From NCBI GenBank assembly GCA_014529385.2, contig CM043945.1, forward strand, positions 148,074,241 through 148,138,240: a stretch of DNA of 64,000 nucleotides. Direction: 5' to 3'. The notes beneath the pieces are model-generated. The model searched no databases, had not been told where the DNA came from, and saw only the letters and a list, made by a program, of their open reading frames with translations. Each line of letters begins with the position of its first letter. Position 1 is the first letter of the stretch. Position numbers and translations under genes: made by a program. Origin of the DNA: Adiantum capillus-veneris. Taxonomy: Eukaryota > Streptophyta > Polypodiopsida > Polypodiales > Pteridaceae. Positions 1 through 12,975 of the stretch are shown one piece after another.

Positions 1-2
1 CC

Positions 3-1967
3 ATTGAAGATGTATGCCGCGCACTTGAGAAACTTGCTACTCGCAAGGCAGGTGACCTTCAAGGTGTCAAGGCTGAAATGATTAAATGGACAAGCAAGAA
101 AACACGATATTGGATATGTGATATGTTTAACCTTGCACTTCAGTATGGCATGCCTCATGATTGGAGTGCAAATTGGATCAAACCTTTGCACAAAGGAGGA
201 GATGTAAACAATGTGAACAACTATCGCACTATAATGGTTGGTTCTTTGATGGCAAAGTTATTTGGATGTATCATGGAGATGAAGATAAGTGAATGGGCTG
301 AAAAGAATGGCAAACGTGCGCTTAGCCAAGCAGGTTTTCGAAAGCATCATAGCACTATTGATCACCTTGTCACTCTTCGAGTTCTTATGGAAGCGTCTCG
401 ATTGAAAGGAAAAAAGTTGTATTGTTGCTTTGTGGATTTCAAGAAAGCTTTTGACATGGTACCGCGAGGAAATCTTTGGAGACGTATGCAAAGCCTTCAA
501 ATGCCGAGAGAATTTATGCATGCAGTCTTTCGCATCTACCAAAAAGTGATATGTCGATTACGTATGGGAGATGGAATTTCAGAATTTTTTGCAAGCACTA
601 TTGGTGTCAAACAAGGATGCCCACTTTCCCCAACCCTCTTTGGGCTACTCATTGATGAATTGGAATACATGGTTCTTGATTTTATGCAGCAAGAAGGCAT
701 AGAAGAGGTTAAGATTGGAAATGCGGTGATCATGCTTTTGCTTTATGCCGATGATGTAGTGCTCTTGGCACATACCTTAGAAGATGCACAAAAGCTTATG
801 AGTGTCTTGGAACGCTTTTGCCTACATAGCGGGCTGATCGTGAATGGATCCAAAACCAAGGTTATGCTTGTAAAGACCCTCAATGATGAAAATCCATGCA
901 TTGTATACAACAATGAGAAACTTGAAGTGGTAGATCACTTCAAGTACCTTGGCCTTGAGGTTCCATCCAATCATAAATGGAAGGATTGTGCAATGCGTCG
1001 CTTGGAAGCCGGAAAGAGGGCTTATTATGCATTTGAGAACATGTGCAATGCAGGAGAGATCAAGTGTTGGGCTCTCAAAAAGTACCTCTTTGACACATTG
1101 GTGACACCGGTGCTTCTTTATGGAGTGGAGGTGTGGGGTGGAAGCATCGGGAAGTCTACTTGGAAAGAGTTTGAGAATGTCCAAAAGCGTTTTCTCACCA
1201 ACTTTCTCCAAGTCAAGACACAAACACCCTACATGCTCTTACTTCTTGAGTCCGGATCGCTTCCCATTGAGGTCTTGGGCATGGAAAGGGTTGTGGAGTA
1301 CATGCGTAAGACACAACGTAGCCCTTTGCATCGACTTCCTAGAATCGCATATGAAGCAAGTCAAAAGGTTCAAAAGACATGCAAGAGAAAAATACTAAGT
1401 TCGGGGTGGATGCTTGATATCAAGAAATGGTTTGGAAGATGGGATGCATGTCACTTGGTCAAGGATGCGTCGATCGACTCCCAAGTTAATGAGGCCTTCT
1501 TACAACGCCAATGTATCATGGCTTGGGAGAAATCCGGAGGTTCTCGCTTCAGCCATTACACCACACACGTTGCCCCAAACTACAAATCTCTCTTCTTCTC
1601 GGAACGAGGTAACCGAACCCATTCCTATATCCATGAGCCCATCCCGTTGAGTGCGATCCGCACCATTGCCTCCATTCGTCTTAGCTCCCATTCTCTACGC
1701 TGCGAGACAGGACGTTGGGGCACTGGCGAGGAGTGTCATCGACTTTGCACCTTATGCCCTCGTCAAGTGCGAGAGAGTGAGTACCACACACTACTTGAGT
1801 GCTCAGCTTTTGACCACATTAGGTCCTCTTTTCCCCATATATTCAGCCATGAGCTCTCCCTACATACCTTCCTCTCCCAACCACGATGTGGACTCTCTAT
1901 TGCGACGCTCATTTCAGCCATTTTTGAGCATCGAGAGTCACTTATGAACTCCACCCACACCACGTGA
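3..1967 (+). CDS. LINE (non-LTR retrotransposon) ORF2, C-terminal part: reverse transcriptase plus zinc-finger tail
   Basis: The frame is already open at the window edge, so the 5' end lies outside; the first internal ATG is at 78. The protein carries non-LTR reverse-transcriptase motifs in order: a palm block with the core VDFKKAFDMVP near 420-470, the GVKQGCPLSPTLF block near 605-640, and the catalytic YADD near 744-755. A thumb/connection region follows. The C-terminus has a C-x2-C...H...C cluster (CTLCP...EYHTLLEC) near 1752-1803, like the cysteine-rich tail of plant LINE ORF2 proteins. Known role: target-primed reverse transcription of the element RNA. No RNase H domain is visible. The 3' part is uninterrupted for about 650 codons, so this insertion may be fairly recent. 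The stop is TGA at 1965-1967. The exact clade (L1 or another) is not resolved. Confidence 0.88.
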   Translation: MEDVCRALEKLATRKAGDLQGVKAEMIKWTSKKTRYWICDMFNLALQYGMPHDWSANWIKPLHKGGDVNNVNNYRTIMVGSLMAKLFGCIMEMKISEWAEKNGKRALSQAGFRKHHSTIDHLVTLRVLMEASRLKGKKLYCCFVDFKKAFDMVPRGNLWRRMQSLQMPREFMHAVFRIYQKVICRLRMGDGISEFFASTIGVKQGCPLSPTLFGLLIDELEYMVLDFMQQEGIEEVKIGNAVIMLLLYADDVVLLAHTLEDAQKLMSVLERFCLHSGLIVNGSKTKVMLVKTLNDENPCIVYNNEKLEVVDHFKYLGLEVPSNHKWKDCAMRRLEAGKRAYYAFENMCNAGEIKCWALKKYLFDTLVTPVLLYGVEVWGGSIGKSTWKEFENVQKRFLTNFLQVKTQTPYMLLLLESGSLPIEVLGMERVVEYMRKTQRSPLHRLPRIAYEASQKVQKTCKRKILSSGWMLDIKKWFGRWDACHLVKDASIDSQVNEAFLQRQCIMAWEKSGGSRFSHYTTHVAPNYKSLFFSERGNRTHSYIHEPIPLSAIRTIASIRLSSHSLRCETGRWGTGEECHRLCTLCPRQVRESEYHTLLECSAFDHIRSSFPHIFSHELSLHTFLSQPRCGLSIATLISAIFEHRESLMNSTHTT

Positions 1968-2134
<167 letters not shown>

Positions 2135-2245
2135 GTTGTAATTTTCTTGATCTCACAAGTCAACCTAGTCTTTTGAAGAAGTTAGTTTAACATTGTAATC
2201 TCCATCTGATAGATCTTTTGAAGATGTTAATTCAACATTGTAATC

Positions 2246-2248
<3 letters not shown>

Positions 2249-2344
<96 letters not shown>
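2249..2344. repeat. (CT)n-(AC)n compound microsatellite
   Basis: About 36 CT units (2249-2320) pass directly into about 12 AC units. The flanking phrase 'ttcaacattgtaatct' also precedes this array in the neighbouring block near 2190, which suggests local duplication with the microsatellite. Confidence 0.95.
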
Positions 2345-2432
2345 AAAGAGTCAAAGAGTCATCAAACACTTCTTTTTTGTAAATTCCAAACAACATGCTC
2401 TTACATGGTGGGTGGGTATTGATCATCGCCAC

Positions 2433-2584
2433 TCCAATCACAGGTCTGCTTGGCATTGCCATCTCTACCCCAATGTCGCCTTCCCCTACAATGCAACACA
2501 TCCAACTGCTCCAATTGTAGGTCCGCTTGGCATTACGATCTCTACCACGATGCCGCCTCTCCCCTACAATGCAGCACAATAAAC

Positions 2585-2585
<1 letters not shown>
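2433..2585. repeat. Two-copy tandem repeat, 77-bp unit
   Basis: Units starting at 2433 and 2510 share the phrases 'gcttggcatt', 'atctctacc' and 'cccctacaatgcaacac', with scattered substitutions. The second copy runs into the next CT array. Confidence 0.75.

Positions 2586-2591
<6 letters not shown>

Positions 2592-2647
<56 letters not shown>
2592..2647. repeat. (CT)n microsatellite
   Basis: About 28 CT units. The flanking unique sequence just downstream (2648-2733) is repeated in diverged form at 2836-2925. Confidence 0.95.
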
Positions 2648-2925
<278 letters not shown>

Positions 2926-2962
2926 GCGCCGATGCAATTACGCACACGGCACAAAACTACAC

Positions 2963-3410
2963 CATTAGGAAGAGAATGGGGTCTAGGAGGACCTCTTTAT
3001 TTGGCATTTTAAGGAAGTCAAACCTTTTGTATTAAGAAAGTTGAATTCAAACAGGCAAAACGGCTAGTTTATTTAAATCCAAAGTTTCCCCCCAAAATGA
3101 AATTTAAAATCTAGCAGGTAAAACCATATCATGTAGCATATCTATGAAAAGAGCTCGACCTGTAGATTATAGATCTATGATCTCCGCTCAAATCAGAGAT
3201 CACATGTGGGAGTTATGGAAGGCTGAAAATCATAAAATTGTCCATCTCTTTTTTGGGGGAAAAAGTGCCTCCTTTGACCACTCTTTCACATCTCTTACAC
3301 ACCCACCATTCTTTTACACATGGCATATACCTATTCGTCAAAATGTTAATCACCTCCATAAGCTCATGGCAAATAAAGAGGCCCTCATACACCCCATCCT
3401 CTTCCTAATG
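2963..3410. mobile_element. MITE-like element, copy A (448 bp, about 40-bp terminal inverted repeats)
   Basis: Starts CATTAGGAAGAGAATG and ends with the reverse complement. The imperfect inverted repeat extends through 'CTCTTTATTTG' about 40 bp in. A second copy lies in the opposite orientation at 39695-40159 inside the outer Ty3 element, which fixes both ends independently. A clean target duplication is not visible, so I do not assign a superfamily. Both copies hold an aligned frame of about 88 codons (here 3144 to the element end) that reads MKRARPVDYRSMISAQIRDH at its start; no known domain is recognised. The frame is probably not coding, but its survival is noted in the findings. Confidence 0.8.
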
Positions 3411-4049
3411 CGTAAGGTTATTAAGGACTTCTATCAATCAGATAAATACTAACACTATTTATCTTCTAGTTCCCACTGCTGTGTTGATCATCTCCCTCCC
3501 TCTCTATTTCTCTCTACATTCTTTGGCTTCAATCTTAAGTGATAAGTTCTATTTATCCGAGTATGTTTTATATTGTTATGCGCTTCCGTCTCTGATGCCG
3601 TTGACATTTGGCTGGAGCTATGATCCATACACTCGGGCCAACTTACGAGACTTCAAGGCAGCTCCGACCGCATGTGGTAGCACCACGAGGCCTTCTTGTG
3701 AATTTGAAATGGTCAAATTGATGAGAAGTTTCTCAGCAAGCTATCATATGTGTGCGATTTGGCCTCCCACCTGCCATCAGCCAGCTCATCTCCATTGAGC
3801 AATTGGAGACCAAGCTTGCGCAGACACCTACCCTCCTTAGAGCTTCAAAGTCTCCCTAAGAAGATGCCACCTCTCTCGGATCTCCCTGAAGCTTCACAGC
3901 CTCCCTGTCTCGACACTCTCAGAGCGTCAGAGCCTTCCTAAGAAGACACCACCTGTCTCGGTCCTTCCCTAAGAAGAGGCCTCTCAACTGGAACCCCTTT
4001 GAATGCAAGCCTTATCACGATGCAAGAGCCTCTACTTGCTAGCACCTGG

Positions 4050-4051
<2 letters not shown>
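3411..4051. other. Intergenic sequence with a degenerate minisatellite
   Basis: No convincing gene. About 3839-3980 contains two diverged units of about 82 bp sharing 'cctaagaaga' and 'ccacctctctcgg'-like phrases. The rest shows nothing recognisable. Confidence 0.5.

Positions 4052-4116
<65 letters not shown>
4052..4116. repeat. (CT)n microsatellite
   Basis: About 32 uninterrupted CT units. Confidence 0.95.
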
Positions 4117-4119
<3 letters not shown>

Positions 4120-4227
4120 CGTTTTTTAAAGAACTACTCACACGTAGAAATAAATTTGACGCGGCCGCCTAAAAACCTGAAGGTGTCTTGAAGCACTCTA
4201 GCACGTCAAAATAAATTTGAGGGCAGC

Positions 4228-5639
<1,412 letters not shown>

Positions 5640-6125
5640 AATGTTGGAATCTATCAAATTTTCATTGAGAAGCTAAATAGGAATAGTATTCTCATATCTA
5701 TTGGTGTCGCTACTACTAATGATGCCAAGGTGGAAGCTTAATTGCATGGTTTAGGACCAGCATATAAGTAGTTTATACTCGAGAGAGCATACCAAGTTTT
5801 GAAAATCTTATGTGTATGCTCATCGTGGAGAAGAACATTAATGAAGAATTATGTTCAAAGGTGCAAACAATTCTAAACAGGTTCTCTACAACAACAAAAG
5901 TAGTGGTAGAGAATGAGGTCCTTGTCAAGGAGGTGGAGGTTGTCGTAGAAACCAGAATCAAGACAATCAGAAAATGTATCATAATCAAAGTTTTTTCATA
6001 AATAATGCAAATAAAAATGATAGGGAATATTGAAGATGTGGCAAGCAATATGATTTTGAGCATGATTGCCAACAAAGATGGAAGCGAAAACAAGCGTGCA
6101 CCTATAGCAAGGGGAAGATGACCTA
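5640..6125 (+). pseudogene. Possible decayed Ty1/copia gag remnant
   Basis: Reading across frames gives a phrase like the copia gag segment before the nucleocapsid (GLGPAYK), a basic Gly/Arg/Asn/Gln-rich stretch near 5930-6000, then a degraded zinc-knuckle-like phrase (RCGKQYDFEHDC) near 6035-6070 with a stop at the first cysteine position. All frames are broken. This order matches plant copia Gag, but similarity is weak and judged by eye. Confidence 0.35.
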
Positions 6126-6479
6126 GAAATGTACCACAATGGATTGAAAGTAGCCCTTATAGGTCTTACGTACACATGTTTTTGTAACTTTACAAGAATA
6201 TAAATTCCCTTCTGTTGAACACATGTGTTATGTTACATATACTTTAGTGAACTCCCAAGGTCAAAGGCCTCACAAATTTTGTGCACTCAGAACATTTAGC
6301 ACTAGAAATCAACCAAACAAGGAGCCAATGTTTACTTCCTTGTGTTCACCTCGTGTTCTTGGGAATGTTTTGGTTAAGCCATTTCTTTGGTATTTGAAAC
6401 CACACGTGACCCCTATTGTTACAGTATCCAACCAAAGGTTTCTTGATTAGCAGTTATATAGGTTCGAGTGATACATATC

Positions 6480-6745
6480 TTCTATGTTAACAATGCATGT
6501 ATCTATAATTTATGTTTACACTTTCTCTATCCAAATTAGCTACATAGTAAAAATCAAATCCGCAATTCAACAATTAAGTTCACAAGGTGATAGCTATCGG
6601 TATGATCTTTAGCAATACCAAATAAATAGCTACCAATAGCGAATGAATAGGGATATTTAAGAAGGTTTGATACCAAAAACTTGTCAACACTACTCAAAAA
6701 GGGTGGAAACTCAAAGGCTTTATAATATATATGATGAAACAAGAA
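6480..6745 (-). pseudogene. Possible decayed Ty1/copia pol (RNase H-side) remnant
   Basis: The minus-strand frame ending near 6554 reads YPYSFAIGSYLFGIAKDHTD. It resembles the copia segment between RT and RNase H (a PYxxAIGSLxYA-type motif). Further downstream on the same strand a phrase like the first RNase H block (GF-DFYYVANLDRES) is visible. The frame is broken and no catalytic set is intact. Opposite in strand to the gag-like remnant upstream, so the two are not one simple element. Confidence 0.3.
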
Positions 6746-8480
6746 TCAATAATAAGTCACCCCCATATATCTACACCTCCATCTCAAGTTGTCATTTCTC
6801 TAAGTCAAGCTTGGCATAGGCATAGTATGGAAACAATAACATTTTGGAAAGCAAGAATTTAGCTTTCTCAACTTTTGAAATGTTGCTATTGAAATATATT
6901 CAACATCCCCAAACAAGGACATCTTGACAAAGGTTATGATCCAGTTTAATAAGAATAACCATTAGTGATTAAACTTTCAAATCAAAATATTGCATGAATT
7001 TCTTCATGGTGGAATGATTAAGACTTGAGGCTTCAAACATCTTACAGGCAAATCAGAACATCCATAAAAATCAACAATATTTCTCAAATCTGTATGAAAC
7101 TCCAGTAATCTAAATTAAATACTCTCACTCAGTGCGACACCATTTAACAAAAATAAATATTTATATTGCATTTATAGAGGAATCCAGCCTCATAAAAATA
7201 ATTACAAACGGAGACAATGTTGTTGCTATTAGGCTTCTCTTACAAGTATTTGTCTTTCTCATCTAGAGATTCATATACACGAGTATTTGTGTGTCTATGA
7301 CACTAGGGAAGATAGTAGTACTATAGGGATGGCTTTTCTAAGAGCTCCTAGAGAGTACCTATTGATTCAAGATTCTACAAAAGTCCTACTATTCTTATCA
7401 AAATCTTTTAACATGGTAGTGAAAGGTTCCTCACAGAACAAAAATAGGGTGATTTCCATCTCTGTACATGGTTGCTTGCTCATGTCCTCTCAAAACAAGT
7501 TGACTCTGTAAGTAAACAACAGATTATGTGAGCACAAAGTTATAAAGTACAAAATGATATCATTATGATAATCTAATGACAACTATACAAAGAATAAATT
7601 ATAAGAAAAATCTTTGATGACTCTCCATAGATAACACAACTTACTTACATTGTGAGACTCAATCACATGCTACAAAACTATAGATGACGCACCAAAGCCA
7701 TCAACAAAATAGCACCACCCAATGTTATGAGGTGTGAAGCCTAAACATTGAAAGCCATAAAGAGGTTAATTCTCTCCAGCATGATAAACTTAAAGATGGA
7801 GATGATCTTAAGCTCTGAATGTAAGCTACAAGGGTAGTTTTCTTACCATTCTATCTTTATGTTGGAGATGAATCCTTGCAATGCCCATGCACGATTCACA
7901 CCTCCTGTTCTTGTGGTATGCAAGTCATGTGAGTTGATGCTTTTTCCACCTTCGGGAGTAGAGGTTTCCATGTAGTGCGAGTGAATGAAAGTAGAAGGAG
8001 TAGAATCTTGTTTCATGCTGTAATGGAGGTGAGAGAAGGGAGAGGAGCTAGCTTGGTGTGGAACTATGTGGTGGACAAGGGGAAGATGAGATGGGGGAGA
8101 AGCTTTCTTGGTGCTACAATGGAGATGGGAGAAAGCTTGTAGAGAGATAATGCTGGACTATAGGGGGTGCATTTGGTTGTTGCAGCCATGGAGAGCTTGG
8201 AAAAGGATTTGTAGAGAGAGAAAATCACTTTTTAGCTATAGAATAGGTTTGGAAAGACTTTGGAGGGTGAAAAATGATGTTTTGAATTTTTTTGGAAAAA
8301 TTTAATTTTTTAGAATTTTTTAGTGTACGTTTTTGACTTTTGGAGGTCAAAAATACTTTTTTGACCACGAAATAGGTTAGGGGACTTTTAAGGAGGGAAA
8401 ACTTGAAATTTGAAATTTCTTGAAAATTTGAAATTTTTAGTATATTTTTAAATCCGGGCCAAAAAGTGGGGGTCAAAGTG

Positions 8481-8482
<2 letters not shown>
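6746..8482. other. AT-rich intergenic sequence, no recognised gene
   Basis: Short frames only. The stretch 8280-8460 is very T/A-rich, with repeated 'gaaatttgaaattt'-type phrases. Confidence 0.5.

Positions 8483-8516
<34 letters not shown>
8483..8516. repeat. Poly-C homopolymer, 34 C
   Basis: 34 consecutive C, flanked by 'caaagtggt' and 'gtcccctagcc'. The complementary strand is a 34-G run that could form G-quadruplexes. Length in the source may be affected by sequencing or assembly. Confidence 0.9.
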
Positions 8517-8517
<1 letters not shown>

Positions 8518-10694
8518 TCCCCTAGCCACCTCCCTTACCTTCTCACTAGGTAAGAGGCCATTAAGAGGTGTAAGGCTACCTTGTCCCCCTACTTTTTTGA
8601 GGGTATAGAGTGTGTCCACCACCCTCTTCCTATTGGCTGGCCTCTAATTAACCTGAATCCCAAAGGGCCCCTAGAGGGTTCATATTTTTTCTAATGGGAA
8701 ATCATCAATCGGGATGGTAGGAAAGACACTTGTAGACAAAGCATCTTCTGGAAGTTGTACATCCTCCAAAACCTGTAAGGATCCAGTTTGATGAGGTACC
8801 AGCTTGTCACCCCTAATAGACGGACCACTTGCCTCCTCTCTTGCATCTGCATGCTCTCCCAAATTAATTTACAAGTATAAAATGAAACCTGCATAGTATT
8901 CAGCCATCTGACATTTGCGATTATGTAGGGTGCATTTAATGTCATTCCTTTGCATATGTGCCGGAAGCTTCAACTAGCTCCTTCAGAGAATGTGTTTCTT
9001 TGAGGGATCATAAATTATGTCATTCTTATGCACAAAGCATACTCCCTACATCTCAACTATTCAGCCAGTGTTGCTGGTAGTGTGCTCAAATTTTGCAAGG
9101 AAGTTGTACCTAACAGCTATCCACTCTTGCAACAAGAACTTTGGATTAAACATTGGCTTGAATTTTGTCTTGCAATGATGGAGGCCAATATGATAGAGAA
9201 AATTAGATAGCTTATCGTCTGGTATTTTCTGAGAGCAAGGCACCTCCTCTTCAATCTCAATTTAGAAAGGGTCCATTGTGGACGATATGGCACACAATGA
9301 GAAGTAGGGAGTTACTAAGAAACATGACCCGAAAGATGGGGTGCACGCTCAAATCACTTAGACGATTATGGGCCTACATTCGGTTCTTAAGTATAGGCTT
9401 CTCACAAAAGGTCGTGATTCCCACCAGTGACATGACAACCACCCTCATCATTGAAATTGATGTCATGGCCACCCTCATCATTTGTCTGAGTTGATTGCAA
9501 TGAATGCCCTGTACATATACATATACATATATTAAAATATATGAGAATGTATATCTATGTGTTGGACGGATACGCCATGACGAACGTCAGCATAGCAAGA
9601 ACTCACCTAACATATAATGTCACTGAGGACGAAGCTCAACCTGCAGGCGCATGGAAGCGAGCAAAGGGTGTCAACCTCTACTAGACCGACTAATGACTAC
9701 TTCCTACAGAGATATCAAATCTACATGCCATCGGTTCTGTGAATGTGAGAGTCTCCTACGATGCTACCGCAAGCCAAAAGCCTATTAGACATTCTCGAAA
9801 CGTTACGAAACTTGAGGGATATCCTATAAACACCAATAGGCCACTTTCCCTAAGGTCCGTGACCAAAAAAACCTACCCAATACCCTCCATGCAGAAAATG
9901 CGTAGGATGTCTGGCCGGTTTTTGTAGGTCAACGTTTCTGAAAACTAAAGTGCCTAATGTGTAGCTCTACTCGCTCTGATCGCGTGGATATGCTGATATG
10001 CAAAAACGGACAACAGCTACTCACCAAAACTCCAAAATTAGCTCGCGGGTGAATCTGCCAAAACACAGACGAACGCGCGTGATGTAAGCATCAATGCGTA
10101 GCTCTCCTCATGGGCAACACACTACTGCTCTCCGTTTGCAATTCCGACCACGGTAGCTTCTGTATCACACACACACACTCTCTCACTCTCTCGCTGTCTC
10201 CCAACAACACAGAAGATCAGATTATTAGAAGTCTCCTTACAAAGCTTTAGGACCTTTTGGCTTATATACTAAGCCTTAGAAAACCTAATGTCCGACCAAA
10301 ATGACCTGATTTTTCCCTAGGCTTCTATAGAGCTTAATTACAACACTGTGAGCTGGCTTTGCTCATCCAACAAGAATCTGTGGACAAAATACAATTGCCG
10401 ACTTAAAATACGAAGTTCCCGTAAACATTAAAAGTGGCCGTAATGGCTCAATGATAATAACGGGATATTTGATGATGTCCATGAGCTTGTATCTTCACAT
10501 TACAACATCCATCTTCGTCTTCATCACTTCATCAGCATCTTTATTTGGAATCTTTAGAGAATCTTTGAGGAATATTTATGAAATCTTTGTGGAAGCATTG
10601 TTGAAAGGTTGACCTTTCAACACTATGTGTATGTATATATCTATACATACATATGTATAAATATGTATATATGTGTGTAAATATTTGTGCGCAT
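8517..10694. other. Unrecognised intergenic sequence
   Basis: No gene is supportable. A block near 9960-10450 contains phrases loosely like the minus-strand Ty3 LTRs at 17493 and 37805 (for example 'atcaatgcgtag', 'cttacaaa..tt.gg', 'aattaca'). It may be a very old related LTR, but I could not find ends or a target duplication. Confidence 0.35.
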
Positions 10695-10716
10695 GTGTGT
10701 GTGTGTGTGTGTGTGT
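10695..10716. repeat. (GT)n microsatellite
   Basis: About 11 GT units immediately before the 82-bp tandem array. Confidence 0.85.
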
Positions 10717-10744
10717 ATTGCAAGGTTGCAATACAACACAAGAT

Positions 10745-11310
10745 TGTGTTGTAGTGAAAATATACCTTATGCTCCTTGCGTTGTTACACGATAGGTAGTC
10801 ACACCACAATGTAGTGGGGTGTGAAATGCTAGAAATACCCATGGCCCATTTTGTCATGGCACAACTTCCACGTGGAATTTGTGGCACAACACAGTGGGTT
10901 GTGTATATGTTGAACATCTAACACCTCATCGCATTGTGGTGGGACTGCCACGTGTACCAGTTGCACCACAATGCAATGCATCGTGGGTATGTTGAACATC
11001 TCAAATCTCATTGTTTTGTGGCGCAATTGCCATATATACCATCCATGCCACAATGAGATGCATTGTGGGTATACAACACATCTCATATCTCATTGCATTT
11101 TGGTGTGACTACCACGTGTACTAGTCGCACCACAATGTGATGGGTCATGGGTATGCTGAGCATCTCACATCTCATCGGGTTGTGGCATGACTGCCACATG
11201 TACTTGTCTTGCCACAATGCGATGGAAAGTAAGATTGTTGAGCATATCACATCTCATCACATTCTGGCATGACTATTTGTCATGGCACAATGCAAGGAGC
11301 CCTGAGTACC
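10745..11310. repeat. 82-bp tandem repeat array, each unit with an internal inverted repeat and a G-box phase position
   Basis: The 'gttgaacatc'-type unit start recurs at 10909, 10991, 11073, 11155 and 11237, exactly 82 bp apart without indels. Diverged units extend upstream to about 10745. Each unit contains an imperfect inverted repeat (arm like CATTGCATTGTGGTG, matched by CACCACAATGCAATG about 22 bp later). A CACGTG hexamer sits between the arms at the same phase at 10869, 10949 and 11113. No open frame of note. Confidence 0.9.
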
Positions 11311-11689
11311 TTTTTTGGTCAACCTCTCCTTGCTCTGTATTGCGACCTTGCAACAAACACATATAATAATATATCTATGTGTGTGTATGTATAGACCCAC
11401 AATGTACCACACTGTGTCACCCATGCATTTGGCCGGGTACTTCCCAATGCACCACGAGGTACATTTATGAGCATCATCATGACAATAGCCATCCTCTCAA
11501 TGTCATAATTATGTGTCTGTGCTCTATACAACATGTCTCGCTCACTCTTATCAACCACTTTTTCTATTCCATAAGCCCCCACATTCCTATTTGACCTACC
11601 TCATTTAGGTATTTTCTGTCCACTTTATCTAGTCTCCATACCGAACTAGCAAAAAGATACTATGGTCCTTTGCTAATCTTGAAGCCAAT
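11311..11689. other. Unrecognised spacer
   Basis: Sequence between the tandem array and the outer Ty3 element. No motif seen beyond short GT/AT runs. Confidence 0.5.
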
Positions 11690-12975
11690 GAATGAAATGG
11701 CTTTTTTGTTGCTCCGCCGTCTCTTTAGCTTTTTGTTCTGCTTCTTGGGCTTCTTTCTGCCTCCTGATACATTCTTTCCAGTAACTCTGTGGGGTCTTCG
11801 GCCTGTTTCCTAGCATGGTGCTTTGTTCTTGGTCCTTTCAATTCAATGGGTACCCACTTTGCAGGATCCTTGCCTTGAGCTTGGTGGCTGCATTCGTAGG
11901 AGTGATTTTCTCTTTCAAACTTGGCCTATTTCTGTTGTGACTCCTTTTGATGTGTTGCCACGGCTTTTGTTTCATTTCCTCGATACGTGCTCTTCTTTCC
12001 TCATTATCGGAGATTTCACTACTATGACGTTCTAGCGATCTCTCAACAGATTCTTCATCAGATTTGTATGTTCTCTTGGTAGATCTTGTGGCTTGAGGGG
12101 AAGGTTGTGCTGACACGATCCAAGTGTTCTGATCTGGGGTAGATAGAAAGTTGTCTGCCATGCCGATAGCATGGTAGGCAATTCTTGTTAGAACCTCTGG
12201 TGCTCCCAGATATGTTATCTTACCCTCTTTCTTTGTCCCTTTCAGTGTGGACAACACGTACTGTGCATGGACGATTGGTTGCCTGGTTGTTGACTTGAGA
12301 ACTTGTGTAAAAGTGGTCGCAACCGCATGATTGGGTGTCGTATACCTTGGCGGTCTCTTGGCAAGGAAGTGGAAGTGTTTGTGGTATAATCTTGCAGGTT
12401 CTTCCACTTGTTTTTGGATGAGATCGGCAAAAGTCGCAGCAGCAATTTCCTTGGTGAAAGTCCCTGCTATTTTTCCTTCTCTTGCTCTCATGGTCATTCC
12501 TTCTGTTGGGGAAGTTTGAGAGCTTCTGCCACTGTCTCTTTTTTAAAGTAATCACCACTTCAACTTTGTTCCCTTGCTGGTCAGAGTTTTGGGTGGTTCT
12601 ATCTTCTTTGATTGTGGACAAGAGCTCATAATCTTTTTGGAAATCCACTCCACATGGCTCTTGTTCGTAAAACTCTCTGAGCCCCATCCTTCTGTTGGCT
12701 TCTTTTGTCTCGGGCTTTGCGACGACATCATAGACTTCTTTTGGTAGAAGTTGCAGTTCTACCTGATGTCCTTCTTCTCTCTCGAATCTACATGTGAACA
12801 CTGTTGTGATACTCTGAGTGAAATATGGGCTCATTCGGGTGCACAGGATGAAAATGGTGCCAGATTTAGGCTTTAGGTCTCTGAAATAGTAAATGTAAAG
12901 AAATTTTGAGATTTTAAGCTCCAAATTCATTCAAACTTGGCTAGTGGGCTTAGGACATCATGTACTTTGGTCCTA
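11690..12975 (-). pseudogene. Outer element 3' ORF fragment (coiled-coil ORF, N-terminal half)
   Basis: Broken frames at 12930-12220 and 12497-11838 share long phrases with the inner element's 3' ORF at 23560-24880, for example TRIAYHAIGMADN, FADLIQKQVEEPARLYH and the upstream EEGHQVELQLLPKEVYD. The acidic/charged stretch SDEESVERSLERHSSEISDN follows, as in the inner copy. Function is unknown; the position downstream of integrase is where env-like or additional ORFs sit in plant Athila/Tat elements. A frameshift near 12500 separates the two halves. The segment ends at about 11690 where homology stops. Confidence 0.7.

Noticed and set aside
2963..3410. Host gene encoding the MKRAR frame
   Set aside because: The frame lies within and at the edge of a terminal-inverted-repeat element present twice, so a host gene is unlikely.
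9550..10620. A third LTR related to 17493-18397
   Set aside because: Only scattered short phrases match; no ends, duplication, PBS or PPT found.
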